A DNA stretch of 64,000 bases. It comes from Syntrophobacteraceae bacterium. GTDB taxonomy: Bacteria; Desulfobacterota; Syntrophobacteria; Syntrophobacterales; Syntrophobacteraceae. A program made the translations under genes and the position numbers. The notes beneath the pieces are model-generated. The model made no database searches. It was not told where the DNA came from and saw nothing but the letters and a program-made list of their open reading frames with translations. The stretch's first letter is position 1, and each line of letters opens with the position of its first letter. The stretch is taken from NCBI GenBank assembly GCA_018053185.1, contig JAGPLX010000001.1, forward strand, positions 21,872 to 85,871, read 5' to 3'. This document shows, in pieces, positions 1-11,934 of this stretch.

Positions 1-390
1 GTTCCAGCCGGGGCTGCGAACCCATCCCCTCCCATCGGCCCGGCCCTCGGGCAGCACGGCGTCAACATCATGGAATTTTGCAAGTCCTTCAACGCCAAGA
101 CCCAGGGGCAGGAAGGGATGATCATTCCTGTGGTCATCACTGTCTATGCGGACCGATCCTTTACCTTCATCACCAAGACTCCACCGGCCTCCATTCTGCT
201 AAAGAAGACGGCTCAGGTGGCCAAGGGTTCCAGTGAACCCAACCGAACCAAGGTTGCCAAGGTGACCAAGGCCCAGGTGACGGAAATCGCCAAGCTGAAG
301 TTGCCGGACCTCAATACCAGGGATTTGGATGCGGCAATCCGCACCATTGAGGGAACCGCACGCAGCATGGGAATCGAGATCGAAGGCTAG
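1..390 (+). CDS. rplK: 50S ribosomal protein L11, 5' partial
   Basis: The reading frame is open from base 1 and ends at TAG 388-390, giving 129 residues; about a dozen N-terminal residues lie outside the window. The visible start contains the L11 motif [19 protein letters not shown], and the C-terminal half is the rRNA-binding domain ([15 protein letters not shown]). An internal ATG at 70 is codon 24 of this frame, not the real start. L11 binds 23S rRNA at the GTPase centre together with the L10-L12 stalk encoded just downstream. rplA follows after 46 bases, as in the usual rplKAJL order. Identification is certain; only the start is missing. Confidence 0.96.
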   Translation, partial: VPAGAANPSPPIGPALGQHGVNIMEFCKSFNAKTQGQEGMIIPVVITVYADRSFTFITKTPPASILLKKTAQVAKGSSEPNRTKVAKVTKAQVTEIAKLKLPDLNTRDLDAAIRTIEGTARSMGIEIEG

Positions 391-436
391 CCCCCCTTCC
401 CCGCTGAAGGGGAAGGTGACTTTCGGGGAGTTGAAG

Positions 437-1141
437 ATGGCAAAAAGGGGGAAGAAGTACTTGGCGGCACGGGGGAAGATCGACCCGACCAGGCGATATA
501 CCTTTCAGGAAGCCCTTCAGCTGGCTTCGGAGTGTGCGTTTTGCCGCTTTGACGAGACACTGGATATCGCCGTGAGGCTGGGCGTGGACCCCCGCCATGC
601 AGACCAGATGGTGCGTGGGACCGTGGTTCTCCCCAACGGGTTGGGGAAAGTGGTCCGGGTGTTGGCCTTTGCCAAGGGGGAGAAAGTCAAGGAAGCCATG
701 GACGCTGGGGCGGACTATGCCGGCGGAGACGAATTGGTGGAAAAGATCAAGGAAGGCTGGTTGGAGTTTGATAAGACCGTAGCCACCCCGGACATGATGG
801 GAACCGTCGGCAAGATCGGCAAAATCCTGGGGCCTCGCGGTCTCATGCCAAACGCCAAGCTGGGTACCGTCACTTTCGATCTTGCCAAGGTGATCCAGGA
901 GATCAAGGCCGGCAAGGTAGATTTCCGCGTGGAAAAGACGGGGATCGTCCACGCCCCTATGGGTAAAATCTCCTTTGGAGACGAAAAGCTTCTCCAGAAT
1001 ATTTCGGCTTTCATGGACACCATCCTGCGGCTGAAGCCTACAGCAGCCAAGGGCACCTATTTGCGGGGAATAGCCATCTCCACCACCATGGGACCCGGCA
1101 TTCGGATCGATCCCCTGATGGTGAAGGGTATTTTGTCCTGA
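437..1141 (+). CDS. rplA: 50S ribosomal protein L1
   Basis: L1 forms the mobile E-site stalk of the large subunit and in many bacteria represses its own operon by binding mRNA. The product is 234 residues, the normal L1 length, and begins MAKRGKKY. The signature [14 protein letters not shown] lies near residue 137, followed by the conserved [19 protein letters not shown] 437 is chosen because GGGGAG lies about 7 bases upstream and the protein aligns from there; the frame itself is open further up, to 329. rplK precedes it and the long L10 leader follows. Confidence 0.97.
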   Translation: MAKRGKKYLAARGKIDPTRRYTFQEALQLASECAFCRFDETLDIAVRLGVDPRHADQMVRGTVVLPNGLGKVVRVLAFAKGEKVKEAMDAGADYAGGDELVEKIKEGWLEFDKTVATPDMMGTVGKIGKILGPRGLMPNAKLGTVTFDLAKVIQEIKAGKVDFRVEKTGIVHAPMGKISFGDEKLLQNISAFMDTILRLKPTAAKGTYLRGIAISTTMGPGIRIDPLMVKGILS

Positions 1142-1229
1142 GTTCGATGCCCGCAGGGTCGAGACGCGGGATGAACCCCTGTCGGAATGTGGGGATTCAC
1201 CGGCGCGCCTACCGGCCGGCTTTTAAAGG

Positions 1230-1440
1230 AAGGGAAGATGGACGCGGCTTCTTCCCGGTATTCACGGAATGAGTGCGGATTACCTGCCGCACGGTGCTTT
1301 CAGACATCTGAGACCCTAGGTACATCCGAGAGGTGTTTAAACCCCTCCAGTCGGGGGGAACCTATCGAGATGCTGGAAGGAACCAATCGGGCCCGCGGAT
1401 CCACGAGCGGGATCGGAAGTCCATAAGGCGCAAGGCAACC
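1230..1440 (+). promoter_or_regulatory. Probable L10 leader (ribosomal autoregulatory mRNA)
   Basis: Positions 1142-1545 carry no gene and lie exactly where the L10(L12)4-binding mRNA leader sits in bacteria. The stretch around 1305-1365 reads as a chain of short helices (CAGACATCTGAGACCCTAGG, then CCGAGAGGTG and CCCCTCC...GGGGGG), resembling L10 leaders that combine a kink-turn with adjacent hairpins. The boundaries are approximate. The role, feedback control of rplJL translation, is inferred from position and general pattern; no covariance model was run. Confidence 0.55.
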
Positions 1441-1545
1441 TTTCGGGGGGATCCTGGAAGATCGTGATCCCAGGCCCGCTCCGTGGAGGATGCCGCCTCC
1501 GTAAGACGAAAGCACGCCGGCAGAAGAAGGGAGGGTAGAGAGACT

Positions 1546-2070
1546 TTGGAACGAATCCAGAAGGAGCAAGTGGTTTCGAAACTGCACGAAAAGCTGCAGC
1601 GCGCCAGCACGGCAATCCTCACGGATTTCAAAGGGATGAACGTGGCCGAAATGAGCGAGTTGAGGGAGGCCCTTGCGGCGCAGCAGGTGGAATACCTGGT
1701 GGTCAAAAACACCTTGATGCGGCTGGCAAGCCGCGATACGGGTGCGACCGCCCTCGAAGCCCACCTGAAAGGGACCAATGCCGTTGCCATTGGGTACAGG
1801 GATCCCAGCATTCCCGCCAAGATCATCAAAAAGTTCAGCAGGACCAACGAAAAACTCAAGATCAAGGCAGGAGTCCTGGGCACCCGCCTCCTCGGCCCGG
1901 ATCAAGTAAGTACCCTGGCCGAGCTTCCTCCGCGGGAGGAGCTCCTGGCAAAGTTCCTGGGCACTTTGAATGCGGTACCCACCGGTTTTGTCACCGTATT
2001 GAGCGGTGTCATCCGTTCTTTTGTCGGCGTGCTGGCAGCCGTTCAACACAAGAAGGAAGAACAAGCCTAA
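1546..2070 (+). CDS. rplJ: 50S ribosomal protein L10
   Basis: L10 anchors the L7/L12 dimers to 23S rRNA and normally represses its own mRNA through the upstream leader. The 174-residue product begins (M)[17 protein letters not shown], with the typical RNA-binding N-terminal domain ([17 protein letters not shown]), and ends in the helix that carries L12 dimers ([16 protein letters not shown]). The start is a TTG at 1546, with GGGAGG about 11 bases upstream. The ATG at 1483 would add residues unlike L10 and would lie inside the leader. rplL follows after 21 bases. Confidence 0.94.
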   Translation: MERIQKEQVVSKLHEKLQRASTAILTDFKGMNVAEMSELREALAAQQVEYLVVKNTLMRLASRDTGATALEAHLKGTNAVAIGYRDPSIPAKIIKKFSRTNEKLKIKAGVLGTRLLGPDQVSTLAELPPREELLAKFLGTLNAVPTGFVTVLSGVIRSFVGVLAAVQHKKEEQA

Positions 2071-2091
2071 GACTTATGGAGGAAGCGGATC

Positions 2092-2478
2092 ATGTGTAAT
2101 TTCACCAAAGCGGATTTGATACAGTTCATTGAAAACATGACGGTTCTGGAGCTGAGCGAGCTGGTCAAGGAACTCGAACAGAGGTTCGGCGTCTCCGCCG
2201 CGGCTCCCATGCCCATGGCGGTCATGCCGGGCGCCCCTGCCGCGGAGGCTGCTCCGGTAGAAGAGCAGACGGAATTCTCGGTGGTGATCACCGGGGTTGG
2301 CGACAAGAAGATCCAGGTCATCAAGGAAGTTCGGGCCATCACGAATCTGGGGCTCAAGGAAGCCAAGGATTTGGTGGAGAAGGTGCCTGGTCTTGTAAAG
2401 GAAGGCATTCCCAAGGAAGAGGCGGAGGCGATTGCCAAGCAGCTGACCGAAGCAGGTGCCACAGTCGAGATCAAGTAG
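2092..2478 (+). CDS. rplL: 50S ribosomal protein L7/L12
   Basis: This is the acidic stalk protein, present in several copies per ribosome, that recruits and activates translational GTPases. It has 128 residues: an N-terminal dimerisation helix ([22 protein letters not shown]), a flexible Ala/Pro/Met hinge around residues 36-58, and the conserved C-terminal domain with [20 protein letters not shown] and the GTPase-contacting helix. A strong GGAGG lies 8 bases before ATG 2092. The N-terminus begins MCNF, which is slightly unusual. An attenuator-like hairpin follows before rpoB. Confidence 0.97.
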   Translation: MCNFTKADLIQFIENMTVLELSELVKELEQRFGVSAAAPMPMAVMPGAPAAEAAPVEEQTEFSVVITGVGDKKIQVIKEVRAITNLGLKEAKDLVEKVPGLVKEGIPKEEAEAIAKQLTEAGATVEIK

Positions 2479-2498
2479 ATCCCCCTGACCGTTCGGAC

Positions 2499-2550
2499 AT
2501 CGGAAACCGGCTGTGGGAGGCCTTCCAGCCCGGTTTCCGATTTTGATTTT
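2499..2550 (+). terminator. Attenuator-like hairpin between rplL and rpoB
   Basis: ATCGGAAACCGG (2499-2510) is perfectly complementary to CCGGTTTCCGAT (2530-2541), a 12-bp stem followed by TTTTGATTTTG. This is the layout of an intrinsic terminator. In enterobacteria a partial terminator sits at the same place and lowers rpoBC transcription relative to rplJL. Partial read-through is inferred, because no good promoter was seen between it and rpoB. Confidence 0.75.
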
Positions 2551-2625
2551 GTAAACCCTCTCCGTTTCCCTTGTTTGAGGAGCGACCTACGGTTCTCCAC
2601 CTATCCCTGAGTTGCAGGAGAAGTC

Positions 2626-5600
2626 ATGGCAACGGCCTTAACCCATGAATACCGGGTACGAAAGAATTTTGCAAAAATCCCCAAGATTATCGACATCCCA
2701 AACCTCATCGAGATGCAGAAGGAAAGTTACAACCAATTTCTGCAGTGGGATGTTTCACCGGCACTCCGGGCGGACAGAGGGCTCCAGGAAGTCTTCAAGA
2801 GCGTCTTTCCCATCGAGGATTTCAGCGGAACGGCCTCTCTCGATTTCGTTCAGTACAGTTTGGGAGAGGTCAAGTACGATGTGGAGGAATGCCTGGCCAG
2901 GGGCATGACCTACGAAGCCCCCGTCAAGATTGTGGTGCGCCTGGTGGTCTATGATGTGGACAAGGAAGCGGGGACTCGATCCATCCGCGACATCAAAGAA
3001 CAAGAGATCTATTTTGGGACCTTGCCGCTCATGACCGACAACGGAACTTTCATTGTCAACGGGACCGAGCGTGTCGTGGTGAGCCAGCTGCACCGATCTC
3101 CCGGGATCTTTTTCGACCATGACCGGGGCAAGACTCACTCCAGCGGGAAAATCCTCTATTCTGCCCGGATCATTCCTCTGAGGGGTTCCTGGCTGGACCT
3201 GGAATTTGACCCCAAAGACATTCTGTACGTGCGGATCGACCGAAGGCGAAAATTCCCGGTGACCGTTCTCCTCAAGGCCCTGGGCTATACCACCGAAGAG
3301 CTTCTCAACTATTTCTACCCCAGCGAGAAAGTCTTTCTGGGCGACGAAAAGCAGTCCGAAAAGGAACTCCTTCCCGAAATCCTCGTCGGAAGTCGGGCTC
3401 CCGAGGACATCCTCCACCCTCAAACCGGCGAAGTCCTCATCAGGAAGAATCGGAAGCTCGGAAAGCAGACTCTGAGGCGTCTGCAGGAGGTGGGAATTCA
3501 GCGTCTGCCTATGAAGACCCTCGAACTCGTGGGCCGGGTTCTTGCCCAGGACGTTATCGATTTTCAAACGGGGGAGATCGTCGCCGAATGCAACGATACC
3601 ATCACAGAGGCCATGCTGGGCGACTTCCTCCAGCGAGGCATCCGGGAGATCGAGCTGCTCCATCTGGAAGGCCAGGACGTCAGCCCTTCTTTCAGAAACA
3701 CCCTCCTCATGGACAAGGTAAATGCCCAGGAAGATGCACTCATTGAAATCTACCGCCGTCTGCGTCCCAGTAATCCCCCCACTTTGGAAGTGGCCAAGGA
3801 GTTCTTCCACAACCTGTTTTTCAATCCGGATCACTATGATCTTTCAGAGGTAGGGCGACTGAAACTCAATCTCCAACTGGAACTGGACGTTCCCCTGGAC
3901 TGTCGAACCCTGCGCAAGGAAGATATTCTCGTCGCCGTTCGGCACCTCATCCGCCTCAAAGATTCCCAAGGCCCCGTGGACGACATCGACAACCTGGGGA
4001 ATCGTCGCGTCCGCGCCGTGGGCGAGCTGCTCGAGAATCAGTACCGCATCGGCCTGGTGAGAATGGAGCGAGCCATCAAGGAACGGATGACCCTTCAGGA
4101 GGTCGAGGCCTTGATGCCCCATGACCTGATCAATGCCAAACCCGTCTCGGCGGTGGTCAAGGAATTTTTCGGCACAAGCCAGCTCTCCCAGTTCATGGAC
4201 CAGACGAATCCCCTCTCCGAAATCACCCACAAACGCAGGCTGAGCGCTCTGGGACCGGGAGGGCTTACCCGGGAACGGGCAGGGTTTGAGGTTCGGGACG
4301 TACATCCGACTCATTACGGCCGGATTTGCCCCATCGAGACTCCGGAAGGTCCAAACATCGGTCTCATTGTATCCTTGTCCACTTATGCCCGAGTGAACCC
4401 TTACGGCTTCATCGAAACACCCTACAGGCTGGTGGAATCCGGCTGCGTGAAAAAGGATGTGAGCTACCTCACCGCCATGGACGAAAAGGATTTCCCCATT
4501 GCCCAGGCCAATGCTCCCCTCGACGAGAAGGGATACTTCGTCAATGAGCAGGTGTCGGCCCGAAAGGCTGGGGAATTTGTCATGGTTCCCCCGGAAGAAA
4601 TCCGCTACATGGACGTTTCCCCGAACCAGCTGGTGAGTGTTTCCGCCTCCCTGATCCCGTTTCTGGAGCACGACGACGCCAACCGTGCCCTCATGGGCTC
4701 CAACATGCAACGACAGGCGGTGCCTCTCATTCAGACCCGAGCTCCCCTGGTGGGAACCGGTATCGAGTGCATTGTCGCCAGGGACAGTGGAGTCACCACT
4801 GTGGCCAAGCGGGACGGAATGGTGGAATATGTGGATGCCACCCGCATCGTCATTCGAGCCACCGAGGAGGAATCCGAGACGGACAGCGGCGTGGATATCT
4901 ACAAGCTGATCAAGTTTCAGAGATCCAACCAGAACACCTGCATCAATCAGAAGCCCCTGGTACACCATGGAGACTTGGTGCGCAAAGGGCAGATCATTGC
5001 TGACGGTCCATCCACGGATCACGGCGAACTGGCCCTCGGCAGGAACGTGATGGTCGCCTTCATGAGCTGGGGGGGGTACAACTTCGAGGACTCGATTCTC
5101 GTGAGCGAGCGGATAGCCAAGGAGGATGTTTTCACCTCGATCCACATCGAAGAATTCGAGGTGGTAGCTCGGGACACGAAGTTGGGTAAGGAGGACATCA
5201 CCCGAGACATTCCCAATGTGGGCGACGAGGCCCTCAAGAACCTGGACGACAGCGGGATCATCCGCCTTGGGGCCTATATCAAGCCCAACGATATCCTGGT
5301 GGGAAAGGTCACGCCCAAGGGGGAATCCCAATTGACCCCCGAGGAAAAACTGCTGCGAGCTATCTTCGGGGAAAAGGCCAGCGACGTCAAAGACACATCC
5401 CTGCGAGTTCCCCCGGGGGTCGAAGGGATTGTCATTGATGCCAAGGTGTTCTCCCGGAAGGGGGTGGAACGGGACGACCGCACCCGCATGATCGAGGACA
5501 TGGAAATTGCCAGGCTGATGAAAGACCAGCGGGATGAACTGGACATCATTCGAAAGAGTGCGGTCAAGCGGCTCGCCCGCTTGTTGGACGGCAAGACAAG

Positions 5601-6729
5601 CGACGGGGCCGTCAAGGAGGGCAAGAAGATTTACGTCAAGAAGGGGGATGCCTTCACCGAAGCGCTTCTCATGGAGATCCCCAGCGGTCTTTGGAACCAC
5701 TTGAGCGTTGCCAAGGAACCGAGCCTCGCCATGGAGATCGAAAACATTGTGGACAATTACCGCAAGCAGGTCTCCGTGGTGAAGGCCCTGTTCGAGGAAA
5801 AAATCGGCAAGCTCAAGCGCGGAGATGAACTCCCGCCCGGTGTCATCAAGATGGTGAAGGTCTATGTGGCGGTCAAGCGAAAACTCCAGGTGGGCGACAA
5901 AATGGCGGGACGTCACGGAAACAAGGGCGTTGTGTCCAGGATTTTGCCTGTGGAGGATATGCCCTATTTCCACGATGGAACCCCCATCGACATCGTGCTC
6001 AACCCCTTGGGCGTTCCCTCGCGCATGAATGTAGGGCAGGTGCTCGAGATTCATCTCGGCTGGGCCGCCAAGGGTCTCGGCGAGCAACTGGCCCGGATGA
6101 TCGAGGAGCATAAGCACCGGGAGTCCCTCAACGACAAGCTTCGTCGAATCTACAATCAGCTGGAATTCTCCACCTACTTCGAAGGCGCTACGGACCAAGA
6201 CATGAAAGCCCTTGTAGCAGACTTTCGCGAGGGAGTGCACGTGGCTTCCCCGGTTTTCGACGGAGCGGATGAAGAGGAGATCAAAATGTTTCTCGCAGAA
6301 TCCGAACTCCCGGAATCAGGACAAACCACCCTCTACGACGGGCGCACCGGCCTTCCCTTCGACCAGCATGTCACCGTCGGGGTCATGTACCTTCTCAAGC
6401 TTCATCACCTGGTGGATGACAAGATTCATGCACGATCCATCGGCCCATACTCCCTGGTGACTCAGCAACCCCTTGGCGGCAAGGCTCAGTTCGGCGGCCA
6501 GCGGTTGGGCGAAATGGAGGTGTGGACCATGGAGGCCTACGGTGCGGCCTACGCCCTTCAGGAATTCCTGACGGTCAAATCCGACGACGTGGCAGGCCGA
6601 ACCCGCATGTACGAGAAGATCGTCAAGGGGGACAACACTCTCGAGGCCGGCCTGCCTGAATCGTTCAATGTTTTGGTCAAAGAGTTACAGGCCCTTGCTC
6701 TGGATGTGCGTCTGTTGGAAGAGGAGTGA
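2626..6729 (+). CDS. rpoB: DNA-directed RNA polymerase subunit beta
   Basis: This is the beta subunit of RNA polymerase, 1367 residues, in the usual proteobacterial size range. The rifampicin region near residues 518-550 reads [20 protein letters not shown] and RLSALGPGG, with Asp, His and Ser at the classic resistance positions, so a wild-type, drug-sensitive pocket is expected. The catalytic-side motif [20 protein letters not shown] lies near residue 1095, and the C-terminus has [23 protein letters not shown] 2626 is preceded by GCAGGAGAAGTC. rpoC starts 17 bases downstream, giving the standard rpoBC unit. Confidence 0.99.
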   Translation: MATALTHEYRVRKNFAKIPKIIDIPNLIEMQKESYNQFLQWDVSPALRADRGLQEVFKSVFPIEDFSGTASLDFVQYSLGEVKYDVEECLARGMTYEAPVKIVVRLVVYDVDKEAGTRSIRDIKEQEIYFGTLPLMTDNGTFIVNGTERVVVSQLHRSPGIFFDHDRGKTHSSGKILYSARIIPLRGSWLDLEFDPKDILYVRIDRRRKFPVTVLLKALGYTTEELLNYFYPSEKVFLGDEKQSEKELLPEILVGSRAPEDILHPQTGEVLIRKNRKLGKQTLRRLQEVGIQRLPMKTLELVGRVLAQDVIDFQTGEIVAECNDTITEAMLGDFLQRGIREIELLHLEGQDVSPSFRNTLLMDKVNAQEDALIEIYRRLRPSNPPTLEVAKEFFHNLFFNPDHYDLSEVGRLKLNLQLELDVPLDCRTLRKEDILVAVRHLIRLKDSQGPVDDIDNLGNRRVRAVGELLENQYRIGLVRMERAIKERMTLQEVEALMPHDLINAKPVSAVVKEFFGTSQLSQFMDQTNPLSEITHKRRLSALGPGGLTRERAGFEVRDVHPTHYGRICPIETPEGPNIGLIVSLSTYARVNPYGFIETPYRLVESGCVKKDVSYLTAMDEKDFPIAQANAPLDEKGYFVNEQVSARKAGEFVMVPPEEIRYMDVSPNQLVSVSASLIPFLEHDDANRALMGSNMQRQAVPLIQTRAPLVGTGIECIVARDSGVTTVAKRDGMVEYVDATRIVIRATEEESETDSGVDIYKLIKFQRSNQNTCINQKPLVHHGDLVRKGQIIADGPSTDHGELALGRNVMVAFMSWGGYNFEDSILVSERIAKEDVFTSIHIEEFEVVARDTKLGKEDITRDIPNVGDEALKNLDDSGIIRLGAYIKPNDILVGKVTPKGESQLTPEEKLLRAIFGEKASDVKDTSLRVPPGVEGIVIDAKVFSRKGVERDDRTRMIEDMEIARLMKDQRDELDIIRKSAVKRLARLLDGKTSDGAVKEGKKIYVKKGDAFTEALLMEIPSGLWNHLSVAKEPSLAMEIENIVDNYRKQVSVVKALFEEKIGKLKRGDELPPGVIKMVKVYVAVKRKLQVGDKMAGRHGNKGVVSRILPVEDMPYFHDGTPIDIVLNPLGVPSRMNVGQVLEIHLGWAAKGLGEQLARMIEEHKHRESLNDKLRRIYNQLEFSTYFEGATDQDMKALVADFREGVHVASPVFDGADEEEIKMFLAESELPESGQTTLYDGRTGLPFDQHVTVGVMYLLKLHHLVDDKIHARSIGPYSLVTQQPLGGKAQFGGQRLGEMEVWTMEAYGAAYALQEFLTVKSDDVAGRTRMYEKIVKGDNTLEAGLPESFNVLVKELQALALDVRLLEEE

Positions 6730-6745
6730 GGGGAAGGAGGTCCCT

Positions 6746-9700
6746 TTGAAAGAACTCTACAGTCTGTTCACCAAGCCCAAGGATCCGTTGCACTTCAACG
6801 CCGTGAAAATCATGATTGCCTCACCGGAGAAAATCCGGGAGTGGTCCTACGGGGAAGTGAAGAAGCCCGAGACCATCAATTATCGGACCTTCAAACCCGA
6901 ACGGGACGGGCTCTTTTGTGCCAGGATATTCGGCCCCATCAAGGACTATGAATGTAACTGCGGCAAGTACAAACGCATGAAACACCGAGGTGTGGTATGT
7001 GAAAAATGCGGGGTCGAAGTCATCCAGTCCAAGGTTCGGCGGGAGCGCATGGGACACATCGAACTGGCGGCTTCGGTAGCTCATATCTGGTTCTTGAGAA
7101 GCCTTCCCAGCAAGATCGGCAACCTCCTCGACCTTACCCTGCGAGAGTTGGAAAAGGTCCTTTATTTCGATTCGTACATTGTCCTGGACCCTGGGGATAC
7201 TCCCCTCACCAAGGGGGAACTCCTCACCGAAGAAAAATACCGGCAGGCCATCCAGGAGTACGGATCGGGTTTTACGGCGGGGATTGGAGCCGAGGCCATC
7301 AAGCGGCTGCTCATGGGCCTGGACCTGGAGATGCTGACCACGGAACTCCGGGAAGAGATGATGAAAACCAACTCCATGGCCAAACGCAAAAAGCTGGCCA
7401 AGCGGTTGAAAATCATCGATGCCTTTCGGGAGTCGGAAAATCGGCCCGAATGGATGATCATGGACGTCATTCCCGTTCTACCTCCCGATTTGAGGCCCCT
7501 GGTGCCCCTCGATGGCGGACGTTTTGCCACCAGTGATCTCAACGATCTCTATCGCAGAGTCATCAACCGCAACAACCGCCTCAAGAGGCTCCAGGAGCTC
7601 AATGCCCCGGACATCATCATTCGAAATGAAAAGCGGATGCTCCAGGAGGCGGTGGATGTGCTTTTCGATAACGGTCGCAGGGGCAAGACCATTACCGGGG
7701 CAAGCAAACGGCCCCTCAAGTCCCTGAGCGACATGCTCAAAGGAAAACAGGGCCGCTTCCGCCAGAATCTCCTGGGAAAGCGCGTGGATTACTCGGGTCG
7801 TACCGTGATTGTCATCGGTCCCAATCTTCGACTGCACCAGTGCGGACTTCCCAAGAAGATGGCTCTCGAGTTGTTCAAACCCTTTATCTACAACAAGCTC
7901 GAGGAAAAAGGATACGTCACCACCATCAAGGCTGCCAAGAAGCTGGTGGAGAGGGAAACTCCCGAGGTATGGGATACCCTGGACGAGGTGGTGCGGGAAT
8001 TCCCCATAATGCTCAACCGGGCTCCGACTCTGCACCGCCTGGGTATTCAGGCTTTCGAGCCCATTCTCATCGAGGGCAAGGCCATCCAGCTCCACCCCCT
8101 GGTTTGTACAGCTTTCAACGCGGACTTCGACGGGGACCAGATGGCCGTCCATGTCCCTCTCTCCATCGAGGCCCAGGCGGAAGCCCGTGTGCTGATGATG
8201 TCCACCAACAACATTCTGAGCCCGGCACATGGAGATCCCATCATCGTCCCTTCCCAGGATATCGTCCTGGGGATCTACTACATGACAAGGGAAAAGCCCT
8301 CCGCCCGAGGGGAAGGCCGCACCTTCTCCAGCCGGGACGAAGTGCGCTGTGCCTATGATGCCGGTCAAGCAGATCTTCATGCCCGCATCGAGGTCCGCAT
8401 GGGGGCCGAGCGGATCCAGACCACGGTGGGACGCATCCTCCTCTCAGAAATCCTGCCCCCTGAGATCCCGTTTTCACTCATCAACCGTACCATGAACAAG
8501 AAGAGGCTGGCTCAACTCATTGATCAGTGCTACCGCAAGGCGGGAGTCAAGGCCACGGTCATTCTGGCCGACCGACTCAAGGACTTGGGGTACGAATTCG
8601 CCACCCGGTCCGGGATCTCCATATCCATCGGCGATATGGTCATTCCGTCGAGAAAGTCCGAGATACTGGACGCTGCCTTCGAGGCCGTCAAGGAGATCGA
8701 GCGCCAGTACAATGAAGGCCTCATCACCGAAGGCGAAAAATACAACAAGGTCGTGGACATATGGGCCAAGGCCACCGAGGATGTCGCCGCGGAGATGATG
8801 AAAGAGATCGTCGATACAGAACTGATCGCAGGGAGTGGAGAGAACCGCAAAATTGAATCCTTCAACCCTATCTACATGATGGCGGATTCGGGAGCCCGCG
8901 GGAGCAAGGACCAGTTGCGACAGCTGGCGGGAATGCGCGGCCTGATGGCCAAACCATCGGGGGAGATCATCGAAACCCCCATCACGGCCAACTTCCGGGA
9001 AGGCCTCACTGTTCTGCAATACTTCATTTCCACTCACGGCGCCCGCAAGGGACTGGCCGACACCGCCCTGAAGACCGCCAACTCCGGGTATCTCACCCGA
9101 AGACTGGTGGATGTATCTCAAGATGTCATCATCTCCGAGCGGGATTGCAACACCATTGACGGAATCGAGGTCGAGGCGCTCCTGGAGGCTGGAGAGATCA
9201 TTCAACGGTTGAGCGAACGCATCCTGGGAAGGATTACCCAGGAGGATATCGTGGACCCTGTGACGGGGGACGTGCTGATTCCCTCTGGTAAGGAAATCGA
9301 CGAAAGAGGTGTGGAGCTGGTGGAGGAGGCCGGGATCGAGAAAGTACCCATCCGATCGGTTTTGACCTGTCGCAGCCATCGAGGCGTCTGCGCCATGTGC
9401 TACGGCCGGGATTTGGCCCAGGGCAAGCTGGTGGAGATTGGAGAAGCCATCGGCATCATCGCGGCTCAATCCATTGGGGAGCCCGGCACCCAGCTCACCA
9501 TGCGCACCTTTCATATCGGCGGCACGGCCAGCAAAAGCATCGAGCGCACCTCTGTGACCAATCGCTATCCGGGAAAAGTTCGTTTCCTCAACCTCAACAC
9601 GGTCCGGAACCGGGAGGGAGACCTCATCGCCATGAACCGTAACGGGGAAATCGCCATTATCACGGAATCCGGCCGTGAGCGGGAACGGCATGTGATCATC

Positions 9701-10801
9701 TACGGGGCCAAACTCAAGGTGGAAGACGGACAGCAAGTCGAGGCGGACACTCTCCTGGCCGAATGGGATCCATTCACCACACCCATCCTCACCGAGGTCT
9801 CGGGAACTGTGAAATTCGGAGACATCTCCGAAGGCCAAACCATGCAGGAAAAACTGGATCCCGTGACGGGCAAGTCCAGCAAGGTGGTTGTGGAATATCG
9901 GGATGCGGACGTTCGCCCCCGAATCTCCATCAAGGACGACAAGGGAAGGACCGCCAAGGTCGGAGAGGGAGGCTCCGCCCGGTACTTCATGCCCGTGGGA
10001 GCCATCCTCATGGTGGGAGAAGGGGACCCGGTTTTTCCGGGAGACGTCCTGGCAAGGATTCCCCGGGAAACGACCAAGACCAAGGACATCACCGGAGGTC
10101 TCCCCAGGGTGGCCGAGCTTTTCGAGGTCCGCAAGCCTAAAGAAAACGCAGTGATCACGGAGATTGACGGCGTGGTCAGCTTCGGCAAGGACACCAAGGG
10201 CAAACGGAAAGTCATCATCACTCCCGATGTAGGAGATCCTCGGGAGTACCTCATCCCCAAGGGCAAACACATCTGTGTTCATGAAGGCGACTACGTACGG
10301 GCCGGCGAACCCCTTATGGACGGATCTCCGAACCCCCACGACATCCTCACAGTTCTTGGGGAGAAAGAGGTCGCCAAGTACCTGGTGGATGAAGTCCAGC
10401 AGGTGTACCGTTTGCAGGGAGTCAAGATCAACGACAAACATATCGAGGTCATCGTCCGACAGATGCTGAAGCGTGTAAGGATCACCGACCCGGGGGACTC
10501 GGAGTTTCTCGTGGGCGAGCATGTGGAAAAGCCTATCTTCGAGGACACCAACGAAAGGCTTCGGGCGGAAGGCAAGCGGCCTGCCGAAGCCGAGCCCCTG
10601 CTGTTGGGCATCACCAAGGCCTCTTTGAGCACCCAAAGCTTTATATCGGCGGCCTCTTTCCAGGAAACCACCAAGGTTTTGACGGATGCCGCTACCGCCG
10701 GCAAGGTGGACTACCTGCTGGGGCTCAAGGAGAACGTCATCATGGGGCGGCTCATTCCAGCGGGTACCGGCCTGAAAATTTACCGCGAGATCCGCAGATG
10801 A
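6746..10801 (+). CDS. rpoC: DNA-directed RNA polymerase subunit beta'
   Basis: This is the beta' subunit, 1351 residues, which carries the catalytic magnesium site. [12 protein letters not shown] near residue 458 supplies the three Asp ligands. An N-terminal zinc site is visible as [20 protein letters not shown] around residues 71-90, and the second zinc region ends in [14 protein letters not shown] near residue 873. The start is TTG 6746 with a perfect AAGGAGG five bases upstream, giving MKELYSLF. An upstream ATG-like extension to 6668 would overlap rpoB and has no homologous sequence. Two GC-rich hairpins (810-822 and 821-840 past position 10,000) follow the gene. Confidence 0.98.
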   Translation: MKELYSLFTKPKDPLHFNAVKIMIASPEKIREWSYGEVKKPETINYRTFKPERDGLFCARIFGPIKDYECNCGKYKRMKHRGVVCEKCGVEVIQSKVRRERMGHIELAASVAHIWFLRSLPSKIGNLLDLTLRELEKVLYFDSYIVLDPGDTPLTKGELLTEEKYRQAIQEYGSGFTAGIGAEAIKRLLMGLDLEMLTTELREEMMKTNSMAKRKKLAKRLKIIDAFRESENRPEWMIMDVIPVLPPDLRPLVPLDGGRFATSDLNDLYRRVINRNNRLKRLQELNAPDIIIRNEKRMLQEAVDVLFDNGRRGKTITGASKRPLKSLSDMLKGKQGRFRQNLLGKRVDYSGRTVIVIGPNLRLHQCGLPKKMALELFKPFIYNKLEEKGYVTTIKAAKKLVERETPEVWDTLDEVVREFPIMLNRAPTLHRLGIQAFEPILIEGKAIQLHPLVCTAFNADFDGDQMAVHVPLSIEAQAEARVLMMSTNNILSPAHGDPIIVPSQDIVLGIYYMTREKPSARGEGRTFSSRDEVRCAYDAGQADLHARIEVRMGAERIQTTVGRILLSEILPPEIPFSLINRTMNKKRLAQLIDQCYRKAGVKATVILADRLKDLGYEFATRSGISISIGDMVIPSRKSEILDAAFEAVKEIERQYNEGLITEGEKYNKVVDIWAKATEDVAAEMMKEIVDTELIAGSGENRKIESFNPIYMMADSGARGSKDQLRQLAGMRGLMAKPSGEIIETPITANFREGLTVLQYFISTHGARKGLADTALKTANSGYLTRRLVDVSQDVIISERDCNTIDGIEVEALLEAGEIIQRLSERILGRITQEDIVDPVTGDVLIPSGKEIDERGVELVEEAGIEKVPIRSVLTCRSHRGVCAMCYGRDLAQGKLVEIGEAIGIIAAQSIGEPGTQLTMRTFHIGGTASKSIERTSVTNRYPGKVRFLNLNTVRNREGDLIAMNRNGEIAIITESGRERERHVIIYGAKLKVEDGQQVEADTLLAEWDPFTTPILTEVSGTVKFGDISEGQTMQEKLDPVTGKSSKVVVEYRDADVRPRISIKDDKGRTAKVGEGGSARYFMPVGAILMVGEGDPVFPGDVLARIPRETTKTKDITGGLPRVAELFEVRKPKENAVITEIDGVVSFGKDTKGKRKVIITPDVGDPREYLIPKGKHICVHEGDYVRAGEPLMDGSPNPHDILTVLGEKEVAKYLVDEVQQVYRLQGVKINDKHIEVIVRQMLKRVRITDPGDSEFLVGEHVEKPIFEDTNERLRAEGKRPAEAEPLLLGITKASLSTQSFISAASFQETTKVLTDAATAGKVDYLLGLKENVIMGRLIPAGTGLKIYREIRR

Positions 10802-10879
10802 ACACACGAGGGAACGTTTCCCGCCTAAGCGTTCAGGCGGAGACGTGGACAGGAATGTGGGCTCTGCAAAGAAAAGACC

Positions 10880-10908
10880 TTGACAAGGAGGGTCGAAATC
10901 GGTAGACA
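10880..10908 (+). promoter_or_regulatory. Promoter before rpsL (str operon)
   Basis: TTGACA (10880-10885), a 17-base spacer and TAGACA (10903-10908) form a close match to a sigma70 promoter, 78 bases before rpsL. It would let the rpsL-rpsG block be transcribed independently of rpoBC read-through. This call comes from consensus matching only. Confidence 0.55.
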
Positions 10909-10985
10909 GAGTGGATTTTAAGCTGGCAAAAGTTGAATGAGCTGAAAAATGCAAGGAACTCCGACAGGACGGAGAAGAACGGGAA

Positions 10986-11357
10986 ATGCCGACCATCAAC
11001 CAGCTAGTGAGAAAAGGGAGGGAGGAGGTTCGAAAGAAATCCAGCACCCCTGCCCTCCAAAGGTGCCCCCAGAAGCGCGGGGTTTGTGTCCGAGTCTACA
11101 CGACCACCCCCAAGAAGCCCAATTCCGCACTGCGCAAAATCGCACGTGTCCGGCTCACAAACGGGATTGAGGTCACCAGCTATATCCCGGGAATCGGGCA
11201 CAATCTTCAGGAGCATTCGGTGGTCCTCATCCGGGGAGGCCGCGTGAAGGATTTGCCCGGGGTGCGTTACCACATCATCCGGGGCACACTGGATGCTCTG
11301 GGCGTCTCGAACCGCAAACAAGGCCGCTCCAAGTACGGGACCAAGAGGCCTAAATAA
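10986..11357 (+). CDS. rpsL: 30S ribosomal protein S12
   Basis: S12 sits at the decoding centre and controls tRNA selection accuracy. It has 123 residues beginning [31 protein letters not shown] surrounds the lysine whose mutation gives streptomycin resistance, and [20 protein letters not shown] carries the second resistance loop; both look wild-type. GACGGAGAAGAACGGGAA before the ATG gives a usable ribosome-binding site. The gene is first in the str block and is followed by rpsG, 106 bases on. Confidence 0.98.
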   Translation: MPTINQLVRKGREEVRKKSSTPALQRCPQKRGVCVRVYTTTPKKPNSALRKIARVRLTNGIEVTSYIPGIGHNLQEHSVVLIRGGRVKDLPGVRYHIIRGTLDALGVSNRKQGRSKYGTKRPK

Positions 11358-11463
11358 GACGGACCATCGTTATCTGTGGGGCCATGGCTCGAAGGTTTTT
11401 GCAAGTAGTTGGTCATGGCCTCCTTTTTGCCTCAACGACACGAAAAGAAGGTCGAGAAAAGGG

Positions 11464-11934
11464 ATGCCTAGGAGAAGAGAGGTTCCAAAACGTTACGTTT
11501 TGCCCGATCCCAAATACAACAGCCGGCTGGCGGCCAAGTTCATCAACAACATCATGCGGCGCGGCAAGAAGAGTCTGGCGGAACGACTATTTTACGGGGC
11601 ATTGGATCTCGTTGAACAGCGGTCCAAGCAGGATCCCCTCGAGGTTTTCCACAAGGCCCTTGACAATGTGAGACCCATCATCGAGGTCAAATCCAGGCGG
11701 GTAGGCGGCGCCACCTACCAGGTGCCCGTGGAGGTCCGCCATGAACGAAGGGATGCACTGGCCATGCGCTGGGTGATCTCCTATGCCAAGCAGCGTTCCG
11801 AGAAGACCATGGTTCAACGCCTGGCTGGAGAATTGCTCGATGCGTCCCAAAACCGGGGCGGTTCCGTGAAGAAACGAGAAGACACGCACCGGATGGCGGA
11901 AGCCAACAAGGCATTCGCCCATTACCGCTGGTAA
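11464..11934 (+). CDS. rpsG: 30S ribosomal protein S7
   Basis: S7 nucleates assembly of the 30S head and contacts E-site tRNA. The 156-residue product begins [20 protein letters not shown] and contains [16 protein letters not shown] and the beta-hairpin region [18 protein letters not shown], ending [25 protein letters not shown] as expected. ATG 11464 is chosen by alignment; the frame is open upstream to 11293 but those residues overlap rpsL out of register. In most bacteria fusA follows here; in this window a 310-base gap leads straight to tuf. Confidence 0.97.
   Translation: MPRRREVPKRYVLPDPKYNSRLAAKFINNIMRRGKKSLAERLFYGALDLVEQRSKQDPLEVFHKALDNVRPIIEVKSRRVGGATYQVPVEVRHERRDALAMRWVISYAKQRSEKTMVQRLAGELLDASQNRGGSVKKREDTHRMAEANKAFAHYRW

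Noticed and set aside
3844..6240. Long minus-strand open frame of 798 codons opposite rpoB
   Set aside because: It mirrors rpoB codons in a GC-rich gene, has His/Gly/Asp-rich composition and no domain. The frame opposite rpoC (8474-11047) is the same kind of shadow.
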